In this document: in pieces, positions 23,833 through 36,844 of the stretch | Layout of the letters: each line of letters starts with the position of its first letter | Numbering within the stretch: position 1 is the stretch's first letter | NCBI GenBank assembly: GCA_026873275.1 | Contig: JANTUC010000002.1 | Location: 62,001-126,000 of the forward strand | Reading direction: 5' to 3' | From: Pseudopithomyces maydicus | Lineage: Eukaryota > Ascomycota > Dothideomycetes > Pleosporales > Didymosphaeriaceae | Length of the DNA: 64,000 nt | Program-made: the position numbers and the translations under genes | The notes under the pieces: model-generated | Told to the model about the DNA's origin: nothing | What the model saw: only the letters and a program-made list of their open reading frames with translations | Databases searched by the model: none

Positions 23833-26773
23833 TTACTGGCCTCCTGCCATCAACTGCTGGACGTTGTTCCACTTCTGCTTTAGTTGCTCGTACTGTTGGT
23901 TGATCTGGAGTCTGTCAGTACCTGAATATCGACCCTATTTTTGCGCAACTTACATCCGCGTATTTCATCTTGGTGTCTACCAGGTCCTTCTCCATCTCTG
24001 CCATCGAGTCCTCGAGCATGCGGTTCTCATTGTGTACGCTGATGTTCTTCTGCATGACAGTGTCCATCTCAGTTCGCATCCGCTCTTCCACCTCGGCCGG
24101 TTGCGTGTCCACGATTTTCTGGAGCTCCTCGACCTTGGTCTTCAATGTCTCGTTTTCTTCCGACAGTGTGTCGTTCTCGACCTTGGTCTTGATGAGTTCC
24201 GACGCAACCTGAACGTGCTCGGTGTCGGATTGCTCTGCGCGTCGCTCTAAGGTGCGGACCTTGTTCTCGAGCATGGCTGTCTTGTCCTTGAGGCCTTGCA
24301 GCTCGGTCTCGCGCTCCTTCTCGACGCGCTGCTGCTCTTTCCACTCGGCGGTATACTGCTTCAACATCTCGGGTGTAGCCTTCACCGCGACCGCGTCCTT
24401 AACAAGCATGTCTGCACGGTAAACCTCCTTGTCTACGCCGCCTGTGGATCCAAAGAAGCCGCTCTCGAGAATGGACGACGCCGACGGAGCCTTGTCAATG
24501 TACACGTCAAATAACCGTTCCTTCAGGAAAGTTGTCAGAGTCGCCATATCTTTCATGCCCATCAGTGCCTCGGCGTTCTTCTGCATCAAGACAATTCCAA
24601 ACTTGAGGATGGCACCTTCAAGGCCTTCGCTGAGGATGAGGTCGTAAATCCTGAGGACCAGCTGAAGCGGGAAGCGGTACGCAAAGAGGGTCAAGAACCA
24701 TTGTGTCGCATACAGCTGGGGCTTGACATCCTTTCTCCGGAGATGGCAGTACAGAGCGGGCTCCAAGTCTTCCAAAAGACGCTCGAACTGGTACAAGTGA
24801 AGGTGGAGACCAGGCATGTCCTGGATGAAGAGATCTCGCAGACCATACTTGTTCATGAGGGTGACGAACAGGCCGAAAGCTTCCTCTTCGGGCATATTGA
24901 ACAACAGGGGCATAGCCACAAAGTTCATGCCCTGGGCGTACCCAACGGCTTCATCATACAAAGCATAGGCTTTGCAGATTCCGAAAAGCCCATCTTGCAG
25001 GCCTGCCGCCATAAGGTATTTTGAGTAGCTAGTCCGTGCTCCAAGGTCACGCTTGATCGTCTTCTCAAGCTTGATGATGGCAGCTGTTTCTTGCTTTGTC
25101 CGTTCCTTCTTCTCGGCTGCAAGCTTCACCTGTAGCTTTGCCATGTCCTCTTGGTTGTCGGACGGGAGCGATGGCGAACCCATGGGCGCACTGCCAGTAG
25201 TAGTAGCAGGCGTCGAATAATCCGAGTGGATGGAGGACGATGATGAGGCGATCGAATCCTTCTCCTTGCTTGAGTCTTTGGGAGGGACCGGCGGTGTCTT
25301 CAGGGTGGTTCCTTCCTTGTCAGTGCCGCGCGCAACGAGCTCCCGGTAGAGAACCTCCAAATCATCATTCTTGCTTTGGGCCAAAACCTGCCAGATAACA
25401 CCGCGGATTGCCTGGGGGATTCCGCTCGCAATAGCGCGATTGAGCTCCTCCGGGCTGGTGCGGGCAACGGCAGCAGGGCCTTCGTTCACGACGTTCTGCC
25501 AGAGATCCCAGTCAACCGGTTCTGCCGTATCACCTGCTGGACCGGCTGCGAATCCGGCTGCAGTGCCAGGTGCGAGGTTGAGATTGACAGTTGGCTGTTT
25601 TGCAAGGGTCGGAGGCAGAGGGCTGATAGGCCCTGAACCGACAGCTGCAGCTTCATCACCGCCCGGGCTGGCAATACCGATTCCTAGTCCCGTTGCACCA
25701 TTGCCTTGTCCAGGCTCGCCCGCCTCATCAATGGTAATACCAGCTTCTTCCCTCATTCTCAGAAACTTGAAGCGATCGCGGAGGCTGCCTGTGCTGGACC
25801 GGTTGCCTCTGAAACTGTCCTCATCCTGTATGGTGGAAAGCTCAGGGTTGCTGCTAATGGTTGCGAGGGATGCATTGGTGTTCCTCCGGTCGGTCGTGGA
25901 CAGGGGAGGGGACTCGGGCTGTTTCGTCTTTGAGCTGTTCCGCGAGAGCCAGGAAAACGGGCTTGTGAGTTTTCGCGTCGGGGCTGGCGGCGGCGCTGGT
26001 AATGAGCTGTGCTTCTCCTTCTCCGGAGGCGGGGGCGGTGGGGGGAATTTGACTGGCGACATCTTGCCAGAAAGGCCTTGTAACCCCCCTGTGGAATCTC
26101 GTGCAGGTAGGGTCGGTGGCAGATCGGGGCTCTTTGCGGCTTCTGGAAAAGTGTTAATTCAGGAATGTTCACAGAAAGCTGATCTGGAGAGCAGGAGCTA
26201 TATGCTACTGCAAAGGGCGGGCGAAGAAGGGATGTCGCGTGATTCCATGCAGGGCAAGCTTGTGCGACACAGCGAGCCTCTTTGACACGGCGCAGACTCT
26301 TCACGGGAGAAATTTACCTTCTTCGAGCGAGACGTCGTCCATGGAAGTCACGGAAATGCGATGTGAAGCGAGATTTGGTGACTTTGGAGCGTCGTCGTCG
26401 TCTACTGTGTCTGCCTGTGCTGGGGTGACATCTGGCTTCGGCTCCTCGGCGTCTTTGGCCGGCTCCTTCTCGTCTTCCTTCTTCTCGTCGGCGCCGTCTA
26501 CGGTGGGAATCTCAGGGACGTCGGGCACCTCTGCGTCTGCCGTGTGCTCCGGGGCGGCCGAGGACGACGACTCGCGGCGGCTGAGCAGTGACCGCGAGCG
26601 GGAGGCGGAGGTGGGCCGGGGAGTTGTTTCGGTGGCATCTTCGAAGGCGTCCTGTTCGCCGGGCAGTTAGCAAGACGCCGGCAGAGGGCTGCAAGGAGGG
26701 GAAGACTCACGACGTCTCTGTCGGAGCTGTGCGAGCTCGAGGGCCTCTGGGCGGTGGTGTTTGTGTCCTCCAT
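23833..26773 (-). CDS. TBC-domain Rab GTPase-activating protein (Gyp5/EVI5-like)
   Basis: Exons 26711-26773, 26318-26651, 23954-26142 and 23833-23904; introns of 59, 175 and 49 nt; 885 residues. The N-terminus (about 1-135) is acidic and Ser/Pro-rich. A proline run follows MSPVKF near residue 160. The TBC domain starts near residue 370 with GIPQAIRGVIWQVL. The dual-finger catalytic motifs are IKRDLGART (Arg finger, IxxDxxR) and YAQGMNF (Gln finger, YxQ). A C-terminal coiled coil of about 150 residues is evident (EKERETELQGLKDK, KVRTLERRAEQ, MEKDLVDTKMKY), ending QLMAGGQ. It should stimulate GTP hydrolysis by exocytic/Golgi Rabs, as for yeast Gyp5 with Ypt1/Sec4, and the coiled coil fits a tethering role. 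The domain call is firm; the exact Rab is inference. The 175-nt intron is long for this genome. Confidence 0.93.
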
Positions 26774-29700
26774 GGTAGAGGTAGCCGGCGGTGCTGTGGT
26801 CAACCAAGTCTGCTGCACGGGTGGTGCATGCAAGTCGAGTCGAGGATGGAGGCTCGGTGGGGTGTTCGCAAAGAGAGAATGGTCTTCAGAACAAGGCGGG
26901 CCTCTCTGTCAGTTAACGTAGCATCGGGGGAGCGGTCGGGGGTTGCTGAGGGGACACTAATGGTGCCGTGAATAGTTGACACCCGTGGACCAGGGACCGT
27001 GAGGCTAAGCTTAGCGGGCAGGAGCAGCCACACCGCGACCTGCTCCCCTACTCCGACGCCTTAGTCACGCATGGGCGCGCCCTGAAAGCCACTGACTGGC
27101 TGGGAAGCCCACACTTGTCCGCCGCCTGTCTGCAGCCAGCCAGCACCCATTCCTGCGGCCTGCGTGCCGCCTGCGAGCCTGGAATTCCACCGCCAGCGGC
27201 CAGCAGGGCGTTTCAACCAAACTGAAACAACCGCTAGGGCTTAACCAGAGCGAACGACGCACGCCCCCCACACGCTGCGTCGCCACCAGCCCATCTCACA
27301 CCGCACTGCTACCGCCATTGGCGCATACGTGTTGCTGTGCGAATCGCTTTACGATTGCATCCACCTTTCTCTGGCTACCTGTCTTGATCGACGTCGTGCG
27401 CATTCATCCTCACACGCCTCCTGTGACTCTCCTCTCCTCTCCCCCGGTCCACCACCCCGCGGCTGTTCTCCGGGACTCTCTTCCCAAACTGTGCCACTGC
27501 TCGCGTCGCCTTGCCCATATTACCCCATCCAGTTGCCCGACCTCCTGCGACTGCCACCGTCTGACCTCAAACTGGCGATGCCATGCCCGCGACCCTTGAC
27601 GTCTGCGGACTGAGGCTGTCAGCACTGCACAGCACTGCGCAGCGCAGCGCGGGTGTGCAAAGCTGCCTGGCAGCCAACCCCCCAACACGCGCGACCAAAA
27701 AAACCAAGAAATATATGTGCCTACCTTCCTACCTAGCCAACATCCTTTGTGCTAAAAGGGCTACTCCCAAGGGGGCCCCATGTTGCGCATAAAAATGCCA
27801 TCTGCCAAATTAAACACCCATGTCCAGCCGTCCCGGTTTTTGCAAGTGATCGATTCAAACACTTATGCAACCCCAGAGCGAACATGTTTGCACCGAGGCA
27901 CGTTCGGCGCCCCTGTTGAGAGGCTGCCCACGAGGCGAAAGGGGAGACCTAATATGCAGCCCTCAACGTGCTGTTCCTGGCCGCAGGCTGACGTCGCTCA
28001 GCCTGCGGTACATACATACATGCGTACGGTGCCCGATGTACCGTAGACTACTGTGTGCACCCCTGTCGCTTGTCTACCTCTGGTAGCCCCCTACATGTAT
28101 GTACATCTCCAGTAACAGCCCGTGCGCCTCCCGTTCTCGGGTACCTGGAATATGTATGTACGCGCATCCTGACATACCCTTTGGGACATGTCGCAATTGC
28201 AGATGGATCGTTTAGGATTCGCCCTGCGTGTGTCGGCCATGGTGCCGGGCCTCTCGTTGTCTGGCTTGATCGGGTACCGTACGTACCAATGGCCTTTGCC
28301 CGGCTCTTGATAGGGCAATACATAATTCGTCCACGTGGCTGCCCATTGTCTTTGCACTTATAATAATAATACATCGGCCAGCATCGTATGTATACTGGCT
28401 TTACTCATAATACGTTCGCGATTGGAGATGAATCCGTTTGAGGACTTGACGTACCAGAAGTCAACGAGATAACGGGTATCTATCTCTTATCCTACGGAGC
28501 ATCAAAGCTTAACCCGACTTCGCGACGCCGACACATCCCAGCCAATGAGGACTACGATGAGCGGTTCCCGAATTGTGAGGTTCCTTGGCGTAAGGCATTC
28601 CGACTGATCTGATTCAGTCCGCTCCGCTTCAATCTGCTGTTATTCACACCATCGAGGAGGGAAAGGGCAGCGAATACCAAGCGGTATGTGTAAGAAATAC
28701 AGATGTCGGGAGAGCAAAGTGCCAATTCTAATTTATCAATCAAGAATCATCATTTCTCTCTCCGAATTTGACTTGTTCTATTTTTCACATGACTTAAGGT
28801 AGCTTTTCCGCCTAACATATTTTCAACAACTTCCATGCAGTAATCCGCGATCAAAAATTCGGCAAACTCCCACAACATAATTATAGGTACATGTACAAGT
28901 GCGTCGCACCGATCGCCACAATAAACTATCTTTCCGCCATACCTCTGTTGGCGCTTTCCGCGTTACCTTCTAATATCTCTCAGGTCCACTCGGCCTAAAT
29001 TCATATATAGTCGTTAACCACCTGTTCATATATGAAGAATCCGTTCTCGCCTCCCCAGTTATTAAGAAAACCGACTACTGCAGAGACTGACAAATATTAG
29101 CTCAGAGCACACTCTGATGAATCTCAACATAAATTGCAGTGGTGCCGTTGGTTGAGGTGAGAAAATATCATATTTCGCATTTTTGTAAGGATGTTCACCT
29201 GAAAGGATTCCAGTATGCCCAGGGATCTATTAGTAGAGGCAGGAAAACCAAAAAGTAACCCTCTATGTTTTTCTTCAGCATACCACGTGGGATGGTAGAT
29301 TCCAATATTTAGATTCTGCTAAGTGTTTGGAAGCAATGGGGCAGTTTTCGAGAATAATGTTCCAGGAGCGGAAGAAGTATGGATTGTAGAATGGAGATGT
29401 GGGAATTATATCAGTAGTATGAGCAATAAATTTGATGGAAAAATCATGTTTTGGGAATGCATCATCTGCCACCAAAATAATCTTGGATGAATAGAATTTT
29501 AGGATTTAGAGATAGCTAAACCGATATATAAGATGTTCTGGTGTGAAGACACTTCTCGTTAACTATATATCGTTCTTGTTTACGGATGTGGATTTTGAGG
29601 CTGCTTCGATGATTGGGCTATTTGTACTATTGCACCTGACTACGAGAGGACCTCGGGAAATGGTAACAAAAGTAACACTGAAAAGAATACGAAGGCGGTA

Positions 29701-30056
29701 AAAATGGGACAGTTATAATCTTTAACACATAAATGTTGAATGCTGCGGGGTAGTGGTTGTGTAACTCATTTTCGATACGATGCCCTTGACCGCGCTAAGA
29801 GTTGCAGTGCAAATGCTTGTCCCCACGGCCATGTTGCGGACCGGTGAGGTGAGTGCGCACCACTGTGTTACGCCACTGTGGCTGTGCGCAGTATGCTGAC
29901 GCATCAGATCAGCCTCACCAGCCACATCGTGGCACGCGCCAAGCTCGGGTTTCGGCTAGCGCAGCGCACACTGGGTTTCGACACGGCTAACAACCATCAA
30001 CGCCTTTACGACAACTTCCCATACTAACCAACAGGTACCGCGTCACCACCGCCAAC
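26774..30056. other. Gene-free 3.3 kb between divergent genes
   Basis: It separates the TBC gene (minus) from eL24 (plus). GC-rich up to about 28000 with no recognisable coding content. AT-rich from about 28700 to 29730. The eL24 promoter lies roughly within 29750-30056. No tRNA or repeat ends were recognised. Confidence 0.5.
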
Positions 30057-30875
30057 ATGCGTACCTACGACGATACCTTCAGCGGCCAGAAGATCTACCC
30101 CGGCAAGGTGCGTTCCGTCGCCACTCCCTCTGCGCACCGCGGCGCACTACCGCTCGATATTCCACAGCGGCGCTCCAAACGTTGGGAATGCCAGAGGAGC
30201 AGCAGCAGCCGAACGATTCATAGGGACGTGTGCTGATGCCATGTTTAGGGCAAGCTGTACGTCCGCGGTGACAGCAAGATCTTCCGTTTCCAGAATGGCA
30301 AGTCCGAGAGCTTGTTCCTCCAGCGCAAGAACCCCCGCCGGATTGCTTGGACCGTCCTTTTCCGCAGGCAACACAAGAAGGGCATCTCTGAGGTTAGTCG
30401 ACACAGTCGCAATTGGAACCAGGGCAGAGCGTTGGTCATGGAAGTCGGGAGCAGAGCGCTACATGACATCAGTCGTTTGCGCGGGTGGGCTGTGCCAGGA
30501 GAGTCATCTCCCGACCTTGACTGTCCCGCTTCTGCTCTTCCAAATGCTCTTCCTGATATGACTGAGCAGTGCTAACCATCTCACCAACAGGAGGTCGCCA
30601 AGAAGCGCACTCGCCGCACTGTCAAGCACCAGCGTGCCATCGTCGGTGCCTCTCTCGACGTGATCAAGGAGCGCCGCTCCCAGCGCCCCGAGGCCCGTTC
30701 CGCTGCCCGCGCTGCCGCCATCAAGGAGGGCAAGGAGAAGAAGGCCGCCGCCGAGTCAAAGAAGAAGGCCGAGAAGGCCAAGGCCGCCGCTGCTGGCGCA
30801 CGAGGCAACGTCCAGAAGGTCTCGAAGCAGGGTGCCAAGGGCTCTGCCCCTAAGGTCCAGGCAAGGACTCGCTAA
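30057..30875 (+). CDS. RPL24: 60S ribosomal protein eL24
   Basis: Exons 30057-30107, 30249-30392 and 30591-30875 with introns of 141 nt (GTGCGT...TTTAG) and 198 nt (GTTAGT...AACAG); 159 residues, the normal fungal size. The protein reads GQKIYPGKGKLYVRGDSK, FRFQNGKSESLFLQRKNPRRIAWT and FRRQHKKGISEEVAKKR, diagnostic of the L24e family, followed by a Lys/Ala-rich C-terminal tail (KKKAEKAKAAAAG). It sits in the large subunit at the inter-subunit bridge region, where the eL24 tail contacts 40S. Exon 3 codons are strongly biased to C/G endings, as expected for a highly expressed gene. The introns are longer than those of neighbouring genes, common in fungal ribosomal protein genes. Confidence 0.97.
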
Positions 30876-31419
30876 GGTGGCTGGCTGTTGATGGCGGGGT
30901 CGATGCGAAGATGACAGATGACATGCACGGGTGTGGAGTTTTCGATACTTCCTTATACGGTGGGAAAAGGGATACGGATGGATCATGGCATCACATTCAT
31001 CTTTTCTGAATTAGTGGGCCAGATACCCGCTGCGATATAGGGTCTGGCGATAGGGCAAATGTCATTCATGTCCTCATGATAATGCAAAAGTCAAAGTGTC
31101 ATCAGCGGATGCTCACGAACCGTGAATGTTGTCAAATAAATAGGATACCAAAGTCATCACCAGTACGTTCACATCACATTGTTGATTGATGAATGATCTA
31201 TTGAATCGCGGTAAGATAGCCTACTTGCATAGACCACCTCCCTAATTCTTTTTATTTTCTATTGCTTATGTTCATTCTATCGTCCATGCTCTTTGGCTAT
31301 GGAGTGGACATATCTGAGTCATGTGACGACCACAATACCTCCAGGGCAGTGCTCCAGCGCCCAGGAGTCAATAATATAGGACACTCTCAACTCTAGCTGA
31401 TCATATCAGCCGCTCCAGC
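30876..31419. other. Convergent 3' flanks, nothing else seen
   Basis: Non-coding between eL24 (plus) and the hypothetical gene (minus). No repeats or RNA genes were recognised. Confidence 0.6.
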
Positions 31420-32622
31420 TCAATGCTGCGGACCTACTCGCCAGACCATATAGTCCAGGTCCTCAATCTCTGGAATATCATCGACATCGTTATCGTCATC
31501 CGCGGCCTCCTCCGGTTCAACGTCCCAAGCACCGGTATCTTGGGCTACCGCCTCGGCCGCAACGGTAGTTGCGTTCACGGTCTCGAGCTCGATGGATGGG
31601 TGTGCCGCCCACACGATCGACGTCGACACTTTGCCATCCTCAGCATCAACCTTGAGCCACTCGTCATAAGCCTCCTCGTCCGCCTCCCACACAATTGTTG
31701 ATTCGTGCTTTTCGTTCTCATCCACATCGACGATGGTCCACTCGGTCAAGGGCTCCGCGGCTTCTTCCTTCTCTTTCATATCGTCCCACGCCTCCAGCAT
31801 GCGAGCCAGCTCCGGCGACAAGGCTCCCACGGGAAACCCAGGCATATGCTTCGCCAACTTCTTCAGGTAATCTCGCACCCAGTTCAACTCCTTAGCAGCG
31901 CCCTTGAGCTCCTTGGTGACACCCTTGATCTCCTCGCCGTCAAAGTTATGCCGCGCCGCCCACCGCAAAAACGCAACCTTGACCTCCACGCCCGCAGCCA
32001 CCAACGACGCCCACATCTCCTTCAGGTTCGACACCGTCCACTTCAACCCCATATACGCAGCAAACGACTTCAACTCTCCAAACAACAACCCCATGCTGCG
32101 CGCCCCAAGCATGCTCCCCAGGCTCCCAAACATGCCCGTCGCGCTCGTCACCGCCGCGACCGCCAGCCCCAGCACCTGCGCCCGCGGCCCAATATTCGTC
32201 TCAAACATCGTAGCAATCATCGTATCCCGCAGCCGCCCGATCCCCAGCGCCTCCAGCCCCACCAGCCCCAGCAAGCTCACCGCCTGCCCCTTCACACTAG
32301 CCACCCCGATCGCGTGCATGAGCGCGTAGCCTCCCCCCATGAGCTCGCCGCGCAGCTGGAACCGCCCGCACGCGACGGCCACGCATGCCAGGAGGGGGCC
32401 CAGCGGACCCAGCGGCAGCGACGCGATGACGGGCGCCGAGAACGTGGTCAGCGCGAGGGGGAACGCGATGTTCGTGACGACGTTTGGGTTCTGCGCCGCG
32501 AGCTTGGCGATTTTGACCGGGAAGCGGGCGATGGCTTTGGCGACGGCTTTCTTGTTGGAGGGTTTTGCCTTGAGGGGTTGGGCGGGTTCGGGGTAGACGG
32601 TGAGGCGGGAGAGGGCTGGCAT
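31420..32622 (-). CDS. Uncharacterised protein with hydrophobic core and acidic tail
   Basis: Single exon, 400 residues from the ATG at 32622 (MPALSRLTVYPEP). An upstream in-frame ATG at 32775 would add 51 residues of low-complexity, leader-like sequence and is less likely. Residues 15-45 are basic (KAVAKAIARFPVKIAKLAAQ). Residues about 45-200 hold several Gly/Ala/Leu-rich hydrophobic stretches (IAFPLALTTFSAPVIASLPL, LGLVGLEALGIGRL, VLGLAVAAVTSATGMFG), like short membrane helices or a membrane-inserting domain. The C-terminal third is acidic with repeated TIVW/SIVW motifs (WTIVDVDE, STIVWEADEE, TSIVWAAH). No family was recognised. GC3-rich composition and a long uninterrupted frame support a real gene. 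Confidence 0.7.
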   Translation of the reverse strand: MPALSRLTVYPEPAQPLKAKPSNKKAVAKAIARFPVKIAKLAAQNPNVVTNIAFPLALTTFSAPVIASLPLGPLGPLLACVAVACGRFQLRGELMGGGYALMHAIGVASVKGQAVSLLGLVGLEALGIGRLRDTMIATMFETNIGPRAQVLGLAVAAVTSATGMFGSLGSMLGARSMGLLFGELKSFAAYMGLKWTVSNLKEMWASLVAAGVEVKVAFLRWAARHNFDGEEIKGVTKELKGAAKELNWVRDYLKKLAKHMPGFPVGALSPELARMLEAWDDMKEKEEAAEPLTEWTIVDVDENEKHESTIVWEADEEAYDEWLKVDAEDGKVSTSIVWAAHPSIELETVNATTVAAEAVAQDTGAWDVEPEEAADDDNDVDDIPEIEDLDYMVWRVGPQH

Positions 32623-33963
32623 CGTGGGGATGTCGGGCGGTTGCGGGTGGCGATTCGTGGTGTGTGTATCAGCAGTTGTGTCTTCGTAGATGCGGATGGT
32701 GGTGTATGTCGAGGGGTTAGGTCGAGGGGTGATGTCGAGGGGGTTATGTCGGGGGTGGTGACTCGGGTATCGCACCGAGTGCGTGGAAGGAAGGGTAATG
32801 CGATTGGGAGAGGGGCTCTTTATGGATACGTGGGTGGCTCAGAAAGGAAAGTGCATCAATGCGTTCGGCGTGATAAAACGCGGCATTGTTTCTGTGAAGC
32901 GGGTTGATTGAGCGGGAGTGGCGTCAAGTGTGTTTAGATAGGGGTGTGGTGAAAGTTTGATAGGAGGTATGCACGTGACGAACGAACGGGCTCTAGGTTT
33001 ACCCCTATGGTTATTCAGCATGAAAAATGTATACTCGGGGGTCATGTGTATCAGAGTGTTGTCTTGGCTGATCTGATTGTACCTCATATCGATTATTGGC
33101 GGATACATTGTGGCTGCACATAGTTGTGACAATGCCTATAGATAGATGTTCAGCTTGGGAGAGTGAAACTAGACCAAAGACTTATACAATGTTGGATTAA
33201 TTATCACAATTATAATTTTGTCCAGCCAAATGTTATGTTCCGTCAGGGTGTTACCAACTTATTCGCCACCCCTCCGGTAAAACAGTGCCAAATTTTGCTC
33301 GATTTTTTCTCTAGAACAAGTATTTTATACATTCCAGAATAACTTAATGATGCTTATCTCATGGATGCATAGATTTGAAGTTTGCCTTTCAATTGCACTA
33401 GCCTTTTTTCCCAAGAAACTAGCGAGCTCATCTAACAGTGCGACATGGTTCATATAAATGAATTCACCAGCACGAACATAGAAGAACTGGGCATTGTGAA
33501 GCTGAGATATCTTTTGTAATCGACGTTTTACTTCGAAAAACTTGTAGAATTGCTCATGCTATCGAGAAAAATTATCCCCATTGTTAGACAGCCGTTATGT
33601 GAGACCAGTTTCGGAATATATGGGCGAAAGAATTTGGCAAAAGTAATTTCAATTTTTTTTGTTGAACGCGCTCGTAGATATCTCTATGAGGTAGATAAAG
33701 AGTTGGGTAATGTAGCAGTGGATACAATAGAGGGGTTGGTACTTTATCTATTTTCTTGCACTGCAGATGTATATTCTCATGTCCAAATTTTCCATGGAAA
33801 TCAGCCCCCCGCAAGAGCAGAAATTGACCGTGAAAAATAAATTGGTAAGAAGCCTGTTAGTCTATGTAGTCCCGACCCTCCTAACTGGGCAAGACGGAGG
33901 TACGCTGCACTTAGATGTTTGGTTGTCACATTGGCTCTCCCGAGCCATCACTATCACCACCCC
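32623..33963. other. Gene-free, AT-rich segment
   Basis: The upstream leader of the hypothetical gene (to about 32950), then AT-rich sequence (33150-33840) with short, meaningless ORFs. No repeat ends were found. Confidence 0.5.
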
Positions 33964-35964
33964 TCAGTAGGCCCAAACCCTCTCCAACAATCCAGCATCA
34001 ATCTGGCTCCTCCTATTCATTCTACCATACCACAATCTCAAAATTACCGCAATTCCAGCCACCAAAAAGCTGCACGCCGCACATACAAAGTTCCCCGTCG
34101 GATACCCCCTCCTCACTTCCGCAGGTCTCCAAATCCACTGCGCCACAATCTGACCAAGCCCCGCACAACTATTATTCAACGCGATTGCCAAAGGAATCGT
34201 CAGAAAAGATGGCGTGTTGCACGTAACCCAATTCGTCAAGCTCGGCGCCGACGGGAACGCCCCAGTCGCCGCAAGACACAAACACCCATACCTCGCCACA
34301 TACGCATCCGCAGGCAGCAATCCTGCAGTCAACCATCCGATACCCCCAAGTGTCGATAAGACTGTAATGTGCCAGCCCCGCGCGTTGAACCGATCCGCGG
34401 TGTAGCTCGCGGTGATGGCTACTACGAAGCCGACGCACCACGGCGGCACGGTTAGGAGCTGTGCATGGATACTTGTGTAGCCGAGTCCCGTGACAATGGT
34501 AGGTGTGAAAAATGTAAAAGATCCCTGGGGTACTACGTCTGCGATGTAGGCAAGGTAGTGTAGAAGCATGCGTGGATGGAAACATGTTTCTAATAGCTCG
34601 CGGCGCGATGCATGCGCTTGGTCATAGCCGCCGCCCCGAAGAGCAACACGGGAGGTAGCTAGATGAACTTCAGAGGTGGAGAGCCATTTGGAGCGAGTGG
34701 GGTAGTCTGGGAGGAAGAACCAGACAAGGAGGGCGGAGAGAACGGTTATGATACCCTGGGATTTGGGGTCAGCTTGTGTACAAGTATTATACTTGCTTGA
34801 ACAGAAGATCAGTAGGAGGATGAAAGTTGTGGAAGATAAATATATGCATCTTTTTGGGGCTTGATGTACCTCGATAATGAATAACCATCTAAACCCCTCG
34901 AGTCCAGCAGCTCCATTGATGTGTCCAATACCATAGGCGATGGCGCCCCCAAAGGCCCCCGCAAGGTTACAAAATGCTATGACCAGAGCGATTCGTACTG
35001 CGCGCTCATCATGTCGATACCAAATTGTGATCAAGTACACAATGCCTAAGTTCCAAGTCAGTCGAATGATGTACTCTATTCCAACTCCCTTTCAAGGATC
35101 CGATGAAGTCTCACACAAAAGCGCCCGAGAAGCACTTAATCTGATTCATGAAATTGACAACTTACCCGGAAAAAAACCTGCTTCAAAAACTCCAATGAAA
35201 AACCTTAGTACTACCACTGTGGCAAAATTCTGCACACCCGCAAACCTGAGTGCGAATTAGCCCAGAACATTACGAACAAGCCTTGCAGTATCACAGTCGA
35301 ATCTACTACTCGGTGCATCGTCTTCCCAATGCCGAAGATATAATGGACATATATACGCATATACGTACCCAATAGTAAGTGCCCCCCATGCCGCCAACAG
35401 CGCCCCCAACCACACACTCGGCCGCACCCAATGCTTCATCACCCAATTACTCGGTACCTCGAACAAAGTGTACGCGATACTGAACAGCGTCACTGTGAGT
35501 GCATACCCAGACGCATCCATGCCCGTTTGAGAAAGCATGTCGTCGCCTGTTTCCGCGTTAAGAACTTTCGCGTTGCCGATATTGCCTGCAAAAACGTGTT
35601 AGTGCTGGGCAGCATGCTCGTATGAAAACTTTCTTCTATGTTCTTTTATTGTGTGATGCTCCTGTCTTTTCGATCACTTCGATAGAGATTAATTACTAAA
35701 GGACGAGTGTCTGTATGCATATATGAAAAAGGGAGATATACCCCTGTCCAAGAAGTTCAGTAGATACACCCAGCAACATAGCGGGAGGATGCGCTTATCA
35801 AGTCGTCGGTTCAACTTCGCACTCGCTTTCTCGGAATATTCATCTAGGTTGCTATCTTCTTTTACCCCGCGTGGCGGCTTGTTGCTGGGTGGGTCAAGGG
35901 GTATATCTTCGAGATGTTCCGAATTGCCGACTTTCTCTGAGTCTGCCATGGCTGGATTGGACAT
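33964..35964 (-). CDS. MFS transporter, anion:cation symporter (Dal5/allantoate permease) family
   Basis: Five exons: 35742-35964, 35369-35585, 35166-35245, 34870-35045 and 33964-34755; introns of 156, 123, 120 and 114 nt; 495 residues. All splice phases fit. The start is taken at MSNPAMADSEK; an ATG two codons upstream and one five codons downstream are alternatives. The N-terminal cytosolic part precedes LDKRILPLCCWVYLLNFLDRG joined to NIGNAKVLN, the typical first helix of this family. Later motifs are FEVPSNWVMKHWVRPS, VLRFFIGVFEAGFFPGIVYLITIWYRHDE and WFFLPDYPTRSKWLS, as in Dal5, Liz1, Fen2 and Vht1 relatives. It is a plasma-membrane importer of a small organic anion or vitamin; the substrate cannot be read. 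The introns are longer than elsewhere in the window. Confidence 0.92.
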
Positions 35965-36844
35965 TATCATCAAGAGGAGAATGAGCGGAGATGAGCACAA
36001 TCTTTTAATCCATGCGATGTCAGTATTTGACTTTCTGCCTTTGGTTGTGCGTACTGTACGAACTACTCGGGCCAATCAGGACGACGGAATAAGAAGTGCG
36101 GTGGAAAAACAGCGCTGGGGATGATATTACAAGTTCATCCTCGTTTGGGTGCGAAATCAGATGGTTTTATGGGATGGGAGATTTCGGTGTTGTTGTATAT
36201 CTAGTCTGCGGGGTAATATATGTACACGTCATTCTTGAACGAGTGTGTGTGGAGTGAAGATGGGGTGCAGATCGCAAATAGCGCAGAGTATATGCTGTAA
36301 CTGTAGGGATATATATGTTACATGAGTATTGGGAGATAAGATTGTCCTCTGGAATGACTACTGAGCAAAAAAAAATCTACAACTGTCTAGTAGATTGATT
36401 GGGTTTATTATGTACATGCACTAGCATCATTATCGACCTTATAACTACCCAACTATTTGAGAGGCAAAGGGATATCCATGAATGCCAGTCGCTTATGCAT
36501 GTAGCGAAAATAGAATAGCTCCGACTGGTGGACAATTCCTAGTGGCTCGGTAGTGTTCAGAATCAGGCTGCAGCGCGCTAAAATTGTGCCCCTTCATATC
36601 ACCCCACGTTACCAGGCACTCTTTGTATTCTATTTCCCTTCAGTCCATCTTCACCATATTCTACTAATGTATGAAAATAGCTGAGACTGCTTACATTGGT
36701 CCGACCATACACAACGCGTCGTTTGTCGCGTCTACCAAAGCCTAGACACACACATACGTTATCTGGACCTGGAAAGATCTCCGTCTATAGAGCAGGATAC
36801 ATACACCAGTCACAACGTCACAAAAACACTATAAATTAACAGCC
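35965..36844. other. Divergent intergenic region
   Basis: Shared upstream region of the MFS gene (minus) and HET gene 3 (plus). Short ORFs only. No repeat or RNA gene was seen. Confidence 0.55.

Noticed and set aside
25371..26285. 304-codon plus-strand ORF
   Set aside because: Antisense to the TBC gene, whose exons and motifs are clear.
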